64,000 nucleotides of DNA from Lacrimispora amygdalina (GCF_900205965.1 NZ_OAOF01000004.1:248001-312000); one strand, 5' to 3'; positions 33,844 through 42,741 are shown, counted from the first letter of the stretch. Numbers and translations: made by a program. Notes: generated by a model not told the origin, from the sequence alone.

Positions 33844-34995
33844 TTATTTCAGCACATCGCTGGAAATCACCATAAGCTGTACCTCGCTTGTTCCCTCGTA
33901 TATCTCCGTTATTTTCGCATCCCGCATCATTCTTTCCACATCATATTCGCGGATATATCCATAACCGCCGTGAAGCTGAACCGCTTTTTCCGTCACTTCC
34001 ATGGCAGTCTTTGCTGCATACAATTTGGCCTTTGCAGCTTCCACACTGTATATCTTCTGGGTTTCCTTTGCCAGGGCCGCTTTGTATACAAGCATTTTCG
34101 CAGCCTCAATCCTGGTTGCCATGTCTGCCAGCTGAAACTGGGTATTCTGGAACTGTCCCAGCGTACGTCCGAACTGTTTCCTCTCTTTGACGTATTTCAC
34201 TGCTGATTCAAAGGCCCCTTCTGCAAGACCAAGCGCCTGAGCGGCAATGCCGATCCTTCCTCCGTCCAGTGTATGCATGGCAATACCAAATCCCCTGCCC
34301 TTCATTCCCAAAAGGTTTTCCTTTGGTATCCTGCATTCATCAAATATCAGCTCATAAGTCGCAGAGCCGCGGATACCCATCTTTTTTTCTTTTGTTCCAA
34401 ACGAGAAGCCAGGTGTTCCCTTTTCTACAATAAAAGCTGATATCTCCTTCGATTTTTTTCCTCTTTTTTCAACGGTTCCGGTTACCGCTATGACGATGTA
34501 GACATCCGCTTCCTTTCCATTGGTGATAAAGCACTTGGAGCCGTTAAGCACCCACTCTTCTCCGTCCAGAAACGCTTTTGTCTGTTGTCCCTGGGCATCC
34601 GTTCCAGCCCCCGGTTCTGTCAGTGCAAACGCTCCCAGCTTCCGGCCTGCCGCCAGGTCCGGTATATAGGTTTGCTTCTGTTGTTCTGTCCCATATGTAA
34701 GAATGGGATCAATACACAGGGAGGTATGGGCCGATAAGATTACTGCAGTGGTTCCGCATGCCTTTGCCAGTTCTTCCACGCACATGATATACGACAGCAC
34801 ATCACAGCCCTGCCCGCCATACTCCTTTGGAACCGGTATTCCCATCAAACCGTATCGGGCCATCTTTTCAACGGTTTCCCTGGGAAATATTTCCTTCTCA
34901 TCCACCTCATGTGCCATTGGCTTCACCTCATTTTCAGTGAAGCTTCTGTACAGAGATTGTGCCAGAAGATGTTTTCTTGATAAACTAAAATCCAT
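33844..34995 (-). CDS. Acyl-CoA dehydrogenase (Bcd-like)
   Basis: The 383-residue flavoprotein has FALTEPGAGTDAQ, GSKCFITNG, FGTKEKKMGIRGSATYELIFD, QLHGGYGYIREYDVERMMRDAKITEIYEGTSEVQ. The Glu in IYEGTSE matches the catalytic base of short-chain dehydrogenases. It would oxidise acyl-CoA or, with Etf, reduce enoyl-CoA such as crotonyl-CoA. Its neighbours pull in two directions: the LuxC/LuxE/ACP genes upstream in the same operon, and the crotonyl-CoA-forming operon 6 kb away. Substrate chain length cannot be read. Confidence 0.94.
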   Translation of the reverse strand: MDFSLSRKHLLAQSLYRSFTENEVKPMAHEVDEKEIFPRETVEKMARYGLMGIPVPKEYGGQGCDVLSYIMCVEELAKACGTTAVILSAHTSLCIDPILTYGTEQQKQTYIPDLAAGRKLGAFALTEPGAGTDAQGQQTKAFLDGEEWVLNGSKCFITNGKEADVYIVIAVTGTVEKRGKKSKEISAFIVEKGTPGFSFGTKEKKMGIRGSATYELIFDECRIPKENLLGMKGRGFGIAMHTLDGGRIGIAAQALGLAEGAFESAVKYVKERKQFGRTLGQFQNTQFQLADMATRIEAAKMLVYKAALAKETQKIYSVEAAKAKLYAAKTAMEVTEKAVQLHGGYGYIREYDVERMMRDAKITEIYEGTSEVQLMVISSDVLK

Positions 34996-35040
34996 ATCCT
35001 GCTTCTCCTTTTACACTCCGGCATAAATGCCGTTATTTAC

Positions 35041-36474
35041 TTACTCCCTGTTATCTGCTGTTGTTTCCAATTTTTTATACAGGGTTTTTCCAGATTCATT
35101 TTTGGGAATCAGATCCACACGCTTTACGGCTGCTGCCCTGCTCCCGATTCCCGTTACGCGGTACAAGTATTCCAGAATATCCTCACCAGCTTCTGGTATA
35201 AGATGATCTGTGAAAATCACAAGCTTGTCATCGCTGCCTACACATGCAAAATCAATCCCTTCATACTGCTCCTTCAAAAGACGCTCCACTTCATCCAGAT
35301 TCACCCTGCTGCCGGATACTTTAATAAAGCGTTTTTTTCTTCCTGTTATATAGTAATACCCGTCGCTGTCCCTGCTGGCAATATCCCCGGTATGCAGTAC
35401 TCCCTTCCATTCATCCGGTTTTATCAGGTCGTCTTTGCTGCAGGCGTAGCCAAGCGCTACATTCTTCCCCTGATACACCAGTTCTCCCGATACGTCAGGC
35501 TTTGTGATTACACCGCCCTGTTCATCCTCCAGCCAGAATCTGCCGCCAGGTATGGCAATTCCCATGCTGCCGCACTTCTCCAGTGATTTTGCGGCTGGAA
35601 GATATCCCATTCTCGCCGTCGCTTCCGTCTGCCCGTACATAACAAACAATTTCCTGTTAGTCCGTTTTGCATATAGGGCAAATTCTTTGTGCAGACCGGG
35701 CGGCAGCCTGCCGCCTGCCTGTGTTATAGTTTTTAAATCCGGCAGATCCATATCCATAAACCCAATCCGTTTTAAAATCTGATAGGTATATGGTACACCG
35801 CCTAATGACGCAGCCTTATTCTTCCTTGCAAACTCCCAAAAGGACGGTTCCAGCACTCCATAGGTGGTAAGCAAAAGTGTGCAGCCCATTAAAACATGAC
35901 TGTTAATAATGGACAGCCCGTATGTATAATTCATGGGCAGCGTGGTAACCGGCCGCTCATTTTCATTAATCTCCAGATAGGAGGCAATGGACTGTGCATT
36001 GGCATCAATATTATCGCCGCTCTGCCTGACCAGTTTGGGACTGCCCGTGCTTCCTGATGTAGTCAGGAGAAGGGACAGCTGGCTAAACAGGGATGGCGGC
36101 AGTTTTTCATTTCTCCTGCAAAGACAGTATCCGCCGGTATGCCATATCACTTCGCCGTCTTCTATCTTACCCATACAGGCTTCCGGCGCATAAAGGAATT
36201 CCGGGTGATATTCCCTTATGAGACCATTTAAAAGGCTGGGGTGGATATGACTGTCCAGCATCAGAGGTACAATACCTGTTTTCAGACAGCCAAGATAACC
36301 AAGCAGTGATTCTATGGTATTTTCACAGAGGATAAATATCAGCTTTTTCCCTCCGGTCTTTCTGTACAGTTCTCCGGAAAAAGCATTGAACTGACCATAT
36401 GTGACACTTCTGCCTTTGTCATCCAATGCCAGAATTCTGTCCGCATATAACTTTTCCCTGTCAAATAAGATCAT
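35041..36474 (-). CDS. Acyl/aryl-AMP ligase of the ANL superfamily
   Basis: The ATG at 36474 follows GGAGG by 6 bases and overlaps the region of the luxC stop; longer in-frame starts are rejected. The 477-residue protein has the ATP-binding loop TTSGSTGSPKLVRQS, YGQTEATARMG, HTGDIASRDSDGYYYITGRKKRFIKVSGSRVN and the C-terminal lysine motif PKNESGKTLYKKL. It activates a carboxylic acid as an adenylate and passes it to CoA or to a carrier protein; the ACP gene in the same operon favours the latter. The substrate (fatty or other acid) is unknown. Confidence 0.9.
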   Translation of the reverse strand: MILFDREKLYADRILALDDKGRSVTYGQFNAFSGELYRKTGGKKLIFILCENTIESLLGYLGCLKTGIVPLMLDSHIHPSLLNGLIREYHPEFLYAPEACMGKIEDGEVIWHTGGYCLCRRNEKLPPSLFSQLSLLLTTSGSTGSPKLVRQSGDNIDANAQSIASYLEINENERPVTTLPMNYTYGLSIINSHVLMGCTLLLTTYGVLEPSFWEFARKNKAASLGGVPYTYQILKRIGFMDMDLPDLKTITQAGGRLPPGLHKEFALYAKRTNRKLFVMYGQTEATARMGYLPAAKSLEKCGSMGIAIPGGRFWLEDEQGGVITKPDVSGELVYQGKNVALGYACSKDDLIKPDEWKGVLHTGDIASRDSDGYYYITGRKKRFIKVSGSRVNLDEVERLLKEQYEGIDFACVGSDDKLVIFTDHLIPEAGEDILEYLYRVTGIGSRAAAVKRVDLIPKNESGKTLYKKLETTADNRE

Positions 36475-36475
36475 C

Positions 36476-37666
36476 TCATACCTCCCTTCCAATCTGCCTG
36501 GACAGCACAGCAATGAAATCCTGCCCATCCCATATGGGATCCATATCCGCCGCCCGTCCAACCGGTACGATTCGGTAAACTCCCAAAAGATGATTCTTTA
36601 TTACAAAATCCACTAAATCCTGTTCTTCTATTCCATGGTATGTAATGGTCTGCAAGCGGCTTGAGACCAGTTTGCCGACGGCTTTCCTCCATTCTCCCTG
36701 GTATTCAAAAAACATGCCAAAGAGGCCGCTAAGCTTATCAAGGCCTGAGGAAATGTCAGGCAGCCTTATTGTGTAAAGGCAGTTTTTGTAACGCCTGATT
36801 CCGATTTCCCCTTCCAGTGTCATGGCATACCTGCACAGCAATTCATATTTGACCATTGCTTTATGAGCTGTCAGGTCGTAAGAAAGGGCCTCCTCTGCAA
36901 CAGCATTCCACCAGCGCACTCTTGTTTTTTCTGTTTCTTCTGATTCCTGCGCCTGATCCCATATAATAAACCGGGGGCTGGAGCAGGCATTCTGGTCCAG
37001 GAGATAGGTGTCATTATAAAACCGGTGAGCCAGATTCTTTAACTCATCTTCCGTCATAGAGCCTATCCGCACGGGATTCAGTATGCATATGGAATACCGT
37101 TCCGGAAAATTCAGCTGCACTGCATCCGCTCTTATGGGCACAGACCTGATTTTAGCTATGGTAAGGTCACTTCCCCAGACCACACAGCCCGCACAGCCTG
37201 AAAGCATCTCTCTGACTGTCAGGGATTCCCTCTGACTGGAAAAGACACAGATCCGCCTCCTCATCCCCCTGTATTCAGGCCGTTTAAGAAGACGCTCCAA
37301 AATATGGCACAGGATTTTATCCTGTTCCTGGCTTTTGGATGAGATACGGACGGAGCAGCTGTTGCCTGCCAGCAATCCCATGACAAGGCTGTATCCAAAC
37401 AATACCGGAACATTGGAGGCTGGTATATGAAAAATAATTCCCCGCCCCAGACGAGGCCGCCCATCCAAATACCGTTTCTTAAATTCTTCCAAATGAGATC
37501 TGCGGCACCAGAATCCAAAGGCAGCAAGCTGTTCATACTGTTTTCTCTCCCTGCGTATTTCACAGGACAGCTGGTCCAGAAACTCCAGTACCGGTCTGTT
37601 AAAAGGTTCTGATGGTTTTGTCTCCACGTTTCTTACCCCTGCCAGAATCACGGTATCATCCTTCAT
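36476..37666 (-). CDS. luxC: LuxC-family acyl-CoA/acyl-protein reductase
   Basis: The protein of about 396 residues shows the LuxC features: GRGIIFHIPASNVPVLFGYSLVMGLLAGN (nucleotide-binding entry), VVWGSDLTIAKIRSVP, and QNACSSPRFIIWD with the catalytic Cys. LuxC reduces fatty-acyl groups handed over by LuxE to aldehydes with NADPH. No luciferase genes (luxAB) are present, so the aldehyde must serve another purpose, such as an ether lipid, signal or lipopeptide. ATG at 37666 or GTG at 37675 could start it, both behind AGGGGGTG. It overlaps luxE by about 11 bases. Confidence 0.88.
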   Translation of the reverse strand: MKDDTVILAGVRNVETKPSEPFNRPVLEFLDQLSCEIRRERKQYEQLAAFGFWCRRSHLEEFKKRYLDGRPRLGRGIIFHIPASNVPVLFGYSLVMGLLAGNSCSVRISSKSQEQDKILCHILERLLKRPEYRGMRRRICVFSSQRESLTVREMLSGCAGCVVWGSDLTIAKIRSVPIRADAVQLNFPERYSICILNPVRIGSMTEDELKNLAHRFYNDTYLLDQNACSSPRFIIWDQAQESEETEKTRVRWWNAVAEEALSYDLTAHKAMVKYELLCRYAMTLEGEIGIRRYKNCLYTIRLPDISSGLDKLSGLFGMFFEYQGEWRKAVGKLVSSRLQTITYHGIEEQDLVDFVIKNHLLGVYRIVPVGRAADMDPIWDGQDFIAVLSRQIGREV

Positions 37667-38729
37667 ACGTATCACTGCACCCCCTGACCTGGGCCTGTTT
37701 GATTCTCCCCGTCACTTTAAAATATTTTCCCAGACGACCGCACAGACAATCATCCTCCCCTATGATAATCCCCTCATCCTCGGTAAGAATGGAGTGTCCC
37801 GGATAGGACCGGGGCAGGGGGGATAAAACCTGGATGATTCCTTTTTCCCCGAATTCACAAGGAGTAAAATCAACCGTTCTTCTTGTTATAATATCTGAAT
37901 ATACACTGGCATGAAGATTCCCGCATGGACATTCCATGTAAATGCAGCCTGTCTGTTCTGCCATTCCATAATAATTATGGATATGGCTTATTCCTGTCAC
38001 CGAACAGATCCGCATTTTAAACTCTTCCTGGGAAACCGACTGGCTTATGAGTTTCTTCCAGCCTCCTCCATGGATAAGAATCCCATTCTTAAGTTCCAGC
38101 TTCTTCCCCTGTATGGCAAGAGCCTTGTAAAAGTACTTCCAGATTATGTATGTAAAACCAAACACCAGAATTTTTTTGTCTTTATACCGTTTAAGGAATG
38201 CTTCCACAGCCTCCATATCCAATTCCATGTCACTGGTAAGCGCATAGCATATCCTGGAAGAAAAAATAGAAAACCCCAGTATCCCGGCACCTCTTGCAGA
38301 GAACAGTTCCCTGCTTTTAAGCACATCCGGACTGTCGATTACAAGAAAAGGAAGCCGTTCCTCTCCAAAGAAATCCGCCCCTATGCTGGCCAGAGCATGC
38401 TGCTGGTATCCTGCCGTATCCGTATCCAGAAAAATCTTTGATACTTCCTGTCCGGTAGTTCCGGAAGAGGTCATTGTCTTAAATACATCAGTTGGAGGAA
38501 CGCTCATCAGTTCCATGTTCTTAAACAGGCCGATTGGCAGCATGGGGATCTCCTCTTCCTCCATATTTTTGCCTGAAGGAACTTTCAGGGCTTTTAACAG
38601 CTTTTCATAGGGCAGGCAGTGCTGTCTGTGGTATTCGGTCAGTTCTGTCAGCCATTGACTGAACAATTCCCTTTTTTCCACCCTGCCAAGAGAATATGGT
38701 TTCCCTGCCAGAATCATTTCATAGTTCAT
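37656..38729 (-). CDS. luxE: LuxE-family acyl-protein synthetase
   Basis: From the ATG at 38729 (GGGG 9 bases upstream; an ATG at 38774 overlapping the acp stop is possible) the protein has 357 residues. It has the LuxE adenylation features MTSSGTTGQEVSKIFLD, LVFGFTYIIWKYF, HGGGWKKL and NYYGMAEQTGCIYMECP. The C-terminal RGCSDT carries the Cys that is acylated in luminous bacteria. LuxE activates a fatty acid, binds it on this Cys and donates it to LuxC. It lies directly after acp and before luxC. Confidence 0.88.
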   Translation of the reverse strand: MNYEMILAGKPYSLGRVEKRELFSQWLTELTEYHRQHCLPYEKLLKALKVPSGKNMEEEEIPMLPIGLFKNMELMSVPPTDVFKTMTSSGTTGQEVSKIFLDTDTAGYQQHALASIGADFFGEERLPFLVIDSPDVLKSRELFSARGAGILGFSIFSSRICYALTSDMELDMEAVEAFLKRYKDKKILVFGFTYIIWKYFYKALAIQGKKLELKNGILIHGGGWKKLISQSVSQEEFKMRICSVTGISHIHNYYGMAEQTGCIYMECPCGNLHASVYSDIITRRTVDFTPCEFGEKGIIQVLSPLPRSYPGHSILTEDEGIIIGEDDCLCGRLGKYFKVTGRIKQAQVRGCSDTYEG

Positions 38730-38773
38730 GTCGATTTTCCCCGTTTCATGAAACACTCCGCCGGTCCTGGACA

Positions 38774-39010
38774 TTAAATATTCACACCATATTTTTTCAG
38801 AACTTCTTTTCCTTTCTCATAAGAGGAAAAATTCATTACATCTGCTGTATTAAGGTGAATATCAAACGTCTCTTCTAAGTCTGTAACCAGATCCATATGT
38901 CCCATGGAGTCCCATGTACGGATTCCCCTGTACTTAAGCTCCTCTAAATCTTCCTTCTTAACCCTTAAATCTTTTATAAACAACTGGTCATATTTTTCTA
39001 AATTGGTCAT
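38774..39010 (-). CDS. Acyl carrier protein
   Basis: The 78-residue protein has the ACP fold with the phosphopantetheine serine in TWDSMGHMDLVTDLEETFDI. Its N-terminal half is more charged and less hydrophobic than fatty-acid ACP, which suggests a dedicated carrier for the pathway. GGAAG lies 6 bases before the ATG and its start overlaps the MaoC-like gene by 23 bases. It probably carries the substrate between the acyl-AMP ligase, the MaoC-like protein and LuxE/LuxC. Confidence 0.9.
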   Translation of the reverse strand: MTNLEKYDQLFIKDLRVKKEDLEELKYRGIRTWDSMGHMDLVTDLEETFDIHLNTADVMNFSSYEKGKEVLKKYGVNI

Positions 39011-39728
39011 TATCTGCTTCCTTTCCCCCGTCTGCTATGAATAAGTGTTTCTTCATCATCTGACTGCTGCGGGATGTCAGTACCCGTTCCCCCTTCTGGT
39101 TCCTTAAGGTTCCGCGGAATATTCCCACATAGCAATCCTCCCGTTCTTCATAAGAGATAAATTCAACCGTAATTTCTATGGTATCTCCCTGATAAACCGG
39201 ACGGATGAATCTGGAGGTATGCTCCATATATAAAGTACCGCTGCCAGGAAGCTGTGATCCCATGACGGCTGATACAAGAGAATCCAGAAACATACCGTGT
39301 ACCGGAGGGTATTTAAATCCGGCCATTTCTGCATAAACAGGATCCAGATGCAGCAGACTTTCATCGCCTGTAAGCTCTGCAAAGCACTGCACATCCGCCT
39401 TTGTCACCAGCCGCCGTCTCACCGCTTTCTCATGGAGATGGAGAACCTTCTTTTTCCCGAGGCCAGATGCTTCTCTCTTTATCTCCTGTTCCAGACGGCA
39501 AAAACCAGCCTCATCCCACAGAACCACTACCTTTGTGCAATTTACAAGACCGCTCACATCTGCACATCTGCGGCTGCAGCCGCAGACTACCATCCAGATG
39601 TCACATACAGCCGATGTATCTGATATGATATATTCATGTCCGGGATTGGCTTCCCTGAATTTGCTGACCCGGCTGCATCTGTCATAGAAAGGATTACAGC
39701 CTCCGCAGAATTTAATACCTATTCTCAT
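38988..39728 (-). CDS. MaoC-like (R)-hydratase fused to an N-terminal Cys-rich CGGC domain
   Basis: From the ATG at 39728 (GGGAGG upstream) the protein has 246 residues. The first part (about 1-95) begins MRIGIKFCGGCNPFYDR and has further Cys at SAVCDIWMVVCGCSRRCADV, likely a metal or Fe-S site. The second part (about 105-230) is a hot-dog MaoC/R-hydratase domain with FAELTGDESLLHLDPVYAEMAGFKYPPVHGMF, the Asp/His catalytic motif, and RFIRPVYQGDTIEITVEF. It may hydrate or dehydrate an enoyl/3-hydroxyacyl chain on ACP or CoA. The role of the Cys-rich half is not known. Confidence 0.85.
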   Translation of the reverse strand: MRIGIKFCGGCNPFYDRCSRVSKFREANPGHEYIISDTSAVCDIWMVVCGCSRRCADVSGLVNCTKVVVLWDEAGFCRLEQEIKREASGLGKKKVLHLHEKAVRRRLVTKADVQCFAELTGDESLLHLDPVYAEMAGFKYPPVHGMFLDSLVSAVMGSQLPGSGTLYMEHTSRFIRPVYQGDTIEITVEFISYEEREDCYVGIFRGTLRNQKGERVLTSRSSQMMKKHLFIADGGKEADNDQFRKI

Positions 39729-39747
39729 AGAATCCTCCCGCCCTGTT

Positions 39748-40638
39748 CTAATTCTGGGATTCCAGCATACACTGCAGCTTTTTTGCAGCCGCACTCAACG
39801 GCCGTTTGCTGTCACTGACGATACATATATCCCGCTGGGGAATTTTCTCATACAGGTTGATCTCCACAATCTCCCCCTTTTCTACCAGCGGCCGTGCAAA
39901 CTCCTCTGGTACAAACCCGATTCCAAGATTCTTAAGAATAATCGGGAGGATAAGATCAATAGACGCCACCTCAATGGAAGGGTGCATGGTCAGGCCGCAG
40001 GACCGGTAAAAATCCTGAAAGAACTGAAATGTGGTAGTATTTTCAGACATCGTTATAAGCGGAAGTTTTTCCACCTCTTCCAGATATACAACCCGGTCCT
40101 GATACTCTTTGTAGATAGTACCGCCCACCAGTACGCTGTTAAAATCCTTAACCTTCACCACCTTTAATGACTGTTCATGGTCAAAGGGCGAGGTGATAAT
40201 GGCAAGATCAATCTTTCCGGCTTTCAGCTCATTGAGCGTCTGGGGCGTATTATAGTTGAAGATATTTAATTTTACTTTAAGATACTGCTCCTGGAACTGC
40301 TTTAAGCTGGCTACCAGGTAAGAAAGCATAGCCATCTGTGTCGCGCCCACGTTGATATACTCATGCTGTTCTCCAAGGTGTTCCCGCAGTTTTTCCTCTC
40401 CCTGTATCAGCTGCTGACAGGCTGGTGCAACATAGCTGTACAGCAGCTCTCCTTCCGCAGTCAGTGTAACCCCTTTTCTGGACCGGATAAACAGCTTGCA
40501 CCCCAGTAAATTCTCCAGATTCTGCATGCAGTATGTCACTGATGGCTGGCTGGTCACCAGGGCATTGGCAGCCCTGGTTAGATTTTTATACTTTGCTACA
40601 TAATAAAAAATTTTGTAATGTTCAAAATTTGCAGTCAT
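39748..40638 (-). CDS. LysR-family transcriptional regulator
   Basis: The 296-residue protein has an N-terminal helix-turn-helix (FYYVAKYKNLTRAANALVTSQPSVTYCMQNLENLLGCKLFIRSRKGVTLT) and a LysR ligand-binding domain (about 90-290). It lies directly upstream of, and in the same direction as, the MaoC/ACP/LuxE/LuxC genes with a 19-base gap. This is unusual, because LysR genes commonly face their target; it may autoregulate the operon. It is related to the LysR protein at 48514 (similar FYYVA start and GIGFVPEEFA/GIGFIPEHFA segments). Confidence 0.92.
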   Translation of the reverse strand: MTANFEHYKIFYYVAKYKNLTRAANALVTSQPSVTYCMQNLENLLGCKLFIRSRKGVTLTAEGELLYSYVAPACQQLIQGEEKLREHLGEQHEYINVGATQMAMLSYLVASLKQFQEQYLKVKLNIFNYNTPQTLNELKAGKIDLAIITSPFDHEQSLKVVKVKDFNSVLVGGTIYKEYQDRVVYLEEVEKLPLITMSENTTTFQFFQDFYRSCGLTMHPSIEVASIDLILPIILKNLGIGFVPEEFARPLVEKGEIVEINLYEKIPQRDICIVSDSKRPLSAAAKKLQCMLESQN

Positions 40639-40702
40639 ACCACTACTTCTTTCTCATCATTTTTTTATGTTTATCCATCAAATTTTCATATCATGGCCTC
40701 AA

Positions 40703-40731
40703 TTGACAAACTGCCTGCCCGCTGTTAAACT
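40703..40731 (+). promoter_or_regulatory. Sigma-A promoter of the NifU-like gene
   Basis: A perfect TTGACA (40703-40708) is followed after 17 bases by TAAACT (40726-40731). The leader to the ATG at 40754 is short, with AGGAGGG in place. Confidence 0.75.
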
Positions 40732-40753
40732 ACAAAGCAAAGGAGGGTTTACA

Positions 40754-41041
40754 ATGGAAGCCACGATTCAACAAATAGAAGCTATTCTGGATGCAAACGT
40801 GCGTCCGGCACTGGCTGAGCATCATGGTAATGTAATGATACAAAGCCTGGAGGATCATATTTTAAAAGTAAGGTTAACCGGAAAATGTTCCGGCTGCCCT
40901 GCTGCACATAGTACCAATGAGGAACTGATTACCGCCGAAATCCGGTCGGCCTTCCCTTCCATCCATGATGTCATTCTTGTAGAAGAAATCAATCCTGAAT
41001 TAATCGATATGGCCCACAAGATTTTAAACCATCAGATCTAG
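40754..41041 (+). CDS. NifU C-terminal domain-like Fe-S scaffold protein
   Basis: The 95-residue protein is a free-standing NifU-type domain: IEAILDANVRPALAEHHGNV, then KVRLTGKCSGCPAAHSTNEELITAEIRSAFP with the CxxC cluster-binding pair. Such proteins (Nfu) hold a transient 4Fe-4S cluster for delivery to target enzymes; 4-hydroxybutyryl-CoA dehydratase encoded nearby needs one. AGGAGGG stands 6 bases before the ATG. An in-frame extension upstream begins in the promoter and is rejected. It appears monocistronic between two minus-strand operons. Confidence 0.9.
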   Translation: MEATIQQIEAILDANVRPALAEHHGNVMIQSLEDHILKVRLTGKCSGCPAAHSTNEELITAEIRSAFPSIHDVILVEEINPELIDMAHKILNHQI

Positions 41042-41052
41042 CCCCATAGCAG

Positions 41053-41091
41053 CGCCGGCTTATGACAACAGCCATGTCAGGATAAGCCGGC
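41053..41091. terminator. Hairpin between convergent genes
   Basis: GCCGGCTTAT pairs perfectly with ATAAGCCGGC, with inner GACA/TGTC pairing. There is no U-tract on either strand, so it is a stable hairpin rather than a classical terminator. It covers the 3' end of the 41077-41409 gene. Confidence 0.55.
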
Positions 41092-41409
41092 AGCTTCTCC
41101 CTCTCTTGCCTTATCAAGTTTTATATTTCTTGCATAAAGCCACATATCAAAAGATATCTCAACAAAATTCAGCACATAGAAGAACCAGGACAGAAGAAAA
41201 AGCCAGTCATATGAAACTGCATAGTGGTATTGTAAAAATTTCCTTGCGATGCCAAAGATATAACCAAGCCATATAAAAAACTCAAACTGAAGGCTCTTGC
41301 CTTTGGCCGTTCTTGATTTATACGATTTGTAAACGGAAAACGGCCAGGATAAACCAAACCCGATGATCATAAGTGTTTCCAGCAAATCTGAGATCATTGT
41401 TACATTCAT
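41077..41409 (-). CDS. PQ-loop/SemiSWEET-like small membrane protein
   Basis: The 110-residue protein has three hydrophobic helices (about 8-24, 45-58 and 68-92). The first ends in GLSWPFSVYKSYKSRTAKGKSLQFEFFIW, which has the shape of a PQ-loop (Pro, then a basic KSRTAKGKSL stretch), although the Gln after Pro is Phe. Bacterial SemiSWEET proteins of similar size move sugars as dimers. The substrate is unknown and the family call rests on this motif and the three-helix topology. Confidence 0.65.
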   Translation of the reverse strand: MNVTMISDLLETLMIIGFGLSWPFSVYKSYKSRTAKGKSLQFEFFIWLGYIFGIARKFLQYHYAVSYDWLFLLSWFFYVLNFVEISFDMWLYARNIKLDKAREGEAAGLS

Positions 41410-41430
41410 ATAGTACCCCCTTGTACTTTG

Positions 41431-42738
41431 TTATAGTGCTTCCCCAAAACGCCTCTCGAATTCCTCTGACAGATCATCCCGAAACGCAGGCGCTGCGATA
41501 TTGATTAAAGCCCTAGCCCTTGCCCTCAAGGATTTTCCTTTTAAATGTGCGATTCCGTACTCGGTTACAATATAATCCACATCATTCCTGCTTGTAGTCA
41601 CAGCCGCTCCCTGGGTCAGAAAGGGAACAATCTTAGATATGGTCCCTCCCTTGGTGGTAGCTCCGAAGGCAATGATTGACCTTCCGCCTTTGGAGGCGGA
41701 GGCTCCCCTTACAAAATCCATCTGTCCGCCCACCGCTGAGTACTGCTTCAGTCCGATTGTCTCCGCACAGACCTGCCCCATCAGATCTGTCTGCAGAGCA
41801 GAGTTAATGGATACCACATTGTCATTCTGGCTGATGACGAACGGGTCATTGACATAACTTACCGGTTTCATGCAGATAGCCGGATTATCGTTGACAAATT
41901 CATACAGCTGCTTTGTCCCCATCATAAAGGTAATGACCATTCTTCCTTTATCAATATTTTTCCTTTTCCCGGTGATTGCTCCCGTCTCATACAGGTCCAT
42001 CAACCCGTCGGAAATCATCTCAGAATGGATTCCCAAATCCTTCTTGTCACCCAGAAATTTAAGCACTGCATCGGGGATTGCACCGATTCCAAGCTGCAGG
42101 CAGTCCCCGTCATGTACCAGCCCCGCTATATTAGCGCCTATTTTCTCCTCCACTTCTCCGATTACCGGGCGTCCATGTTCGTGGATTGGTTCATTGCTCT
42201 CTACAATTGCTTCCAGATTGCTGACATGGATGAAATTATCCCCCATCACCCTCGGCATGTTGGGATTTACTGCACCGATAACCTTTGTTCCGGGGTGCTC
42301 CCCTGCTTCCTTAGCAAAATCACAGGACAATCCATAGCTGCAATAACCATGCTCATCCGGTTCTGACAATGTTACAAGGAATACCTGTGCCGGTTCCATA
42401 TTTGTTACATAGTCTGGTATGCGGTTAAAGAATACAGGAACAAAATCTCCTTTTCCTTCTGCAACGTAATTCCTGCTGCGCGCCCCTATAAACAGGGAGG
42501 AGTATTTAAAATGCTTTTCCAGACCCGGCTGAAAAAATTTGCAGGCTCCCATGTCATGCTGCTGGACAATATGTATATCCCTTAAATCCTGTTCCACTGC
42601 ATAATCCACCATTGCATTCACAAGCCCATCCGGTTCCGCAGCTGCATGGCCGATCAGAACCGTATCTCCTGAATGGATTACTTTTACAGCCTCCTGAGGA
42701 GTTTTCAATTTTGAAGCGTAAATTTCTCTCCAGTTCAT
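41431..42738 (-). CDS. 4-hydroxybutyrate CoA-transferase family protein (second copy)
   Basis: The 435-residue protein belongs to the acetyl-CoA hydrolase/transferase family (AbfT/Cat2 type). It has DTVLIGHAAAEPDGLV, DGDCLQLGIGAIPDAVLKFLGDKKDLGIHSEMISDG and the stretch QTDLMGQVCAETIGLKQYSAVGGQMDFVRGA, whose Glu is the usual CoA-ester nucleophile. The C-terminus has DYIVTEYGIAHLKGKSLRARARALI. It would swap CoA between acetyl- or butyryl-CoA and 4-hydroxybutyrate. It is about 60% alike by eye to the adjacent gene, an evident tandem duplication, and is the last gene of the operon. Confidence 0.9.
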   Translation of the reverse strand: MNWREIYASKLKTPQEAVKVIHSGDTVLIGHAAAEPDGLVNAMVDYAVEQDLRDIHIVQQHDMGACKFFQPGLEKHFKYSSLFIGARSRNYVAEGKGDFVPVFFNRIPDYVTNMEPAQVFLVTLSEPDEHGYCSYGLSCDFAKEAGEHPGTKVIGAVNPNMPRVMGDNFIHVSNLEAIVESNEPIHEHGRPVIGEVEEKIGANIAGLVHDGDCLQLGIGAIPDAVLKFLGDKKDLGIHSEMISDGLMDLYETGAITGKRKNIDKGRMVITFMMGTKQLYEFVNDNPAICMKPVSYVNDPFVISQNDNVVSINSALQTDLMGQVCAETIGLKQYSAVGGQMDFVRGASASKGGRSIIAFGATTKGGTISKIVPFLTQGAAVTTSRNDVDYIVTEYGIAHLKGKSLRARARALINIAAPAFRDDLSEEFERRFGEAL

Positions 42739-42741
42739 ACG

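Noticed and set aside
35019..35034. Small hairpin between acyl-CoA dehydrogenase and the acyl-AMP ligase as an internal terminator
   Set aside because: The CGGCAT/ATGCCG stem is only 6 bp with no U-tract, and the genes are clearly co-directional and related in function.
33844..40638. Bioluminescence (lux) operon
   Set aside because: LuxC and LuxE homologues are present, but no LuxA/LuxB luciferase or LuxD is seen; the genes are better read as a fatty-acyl reduction pathway.
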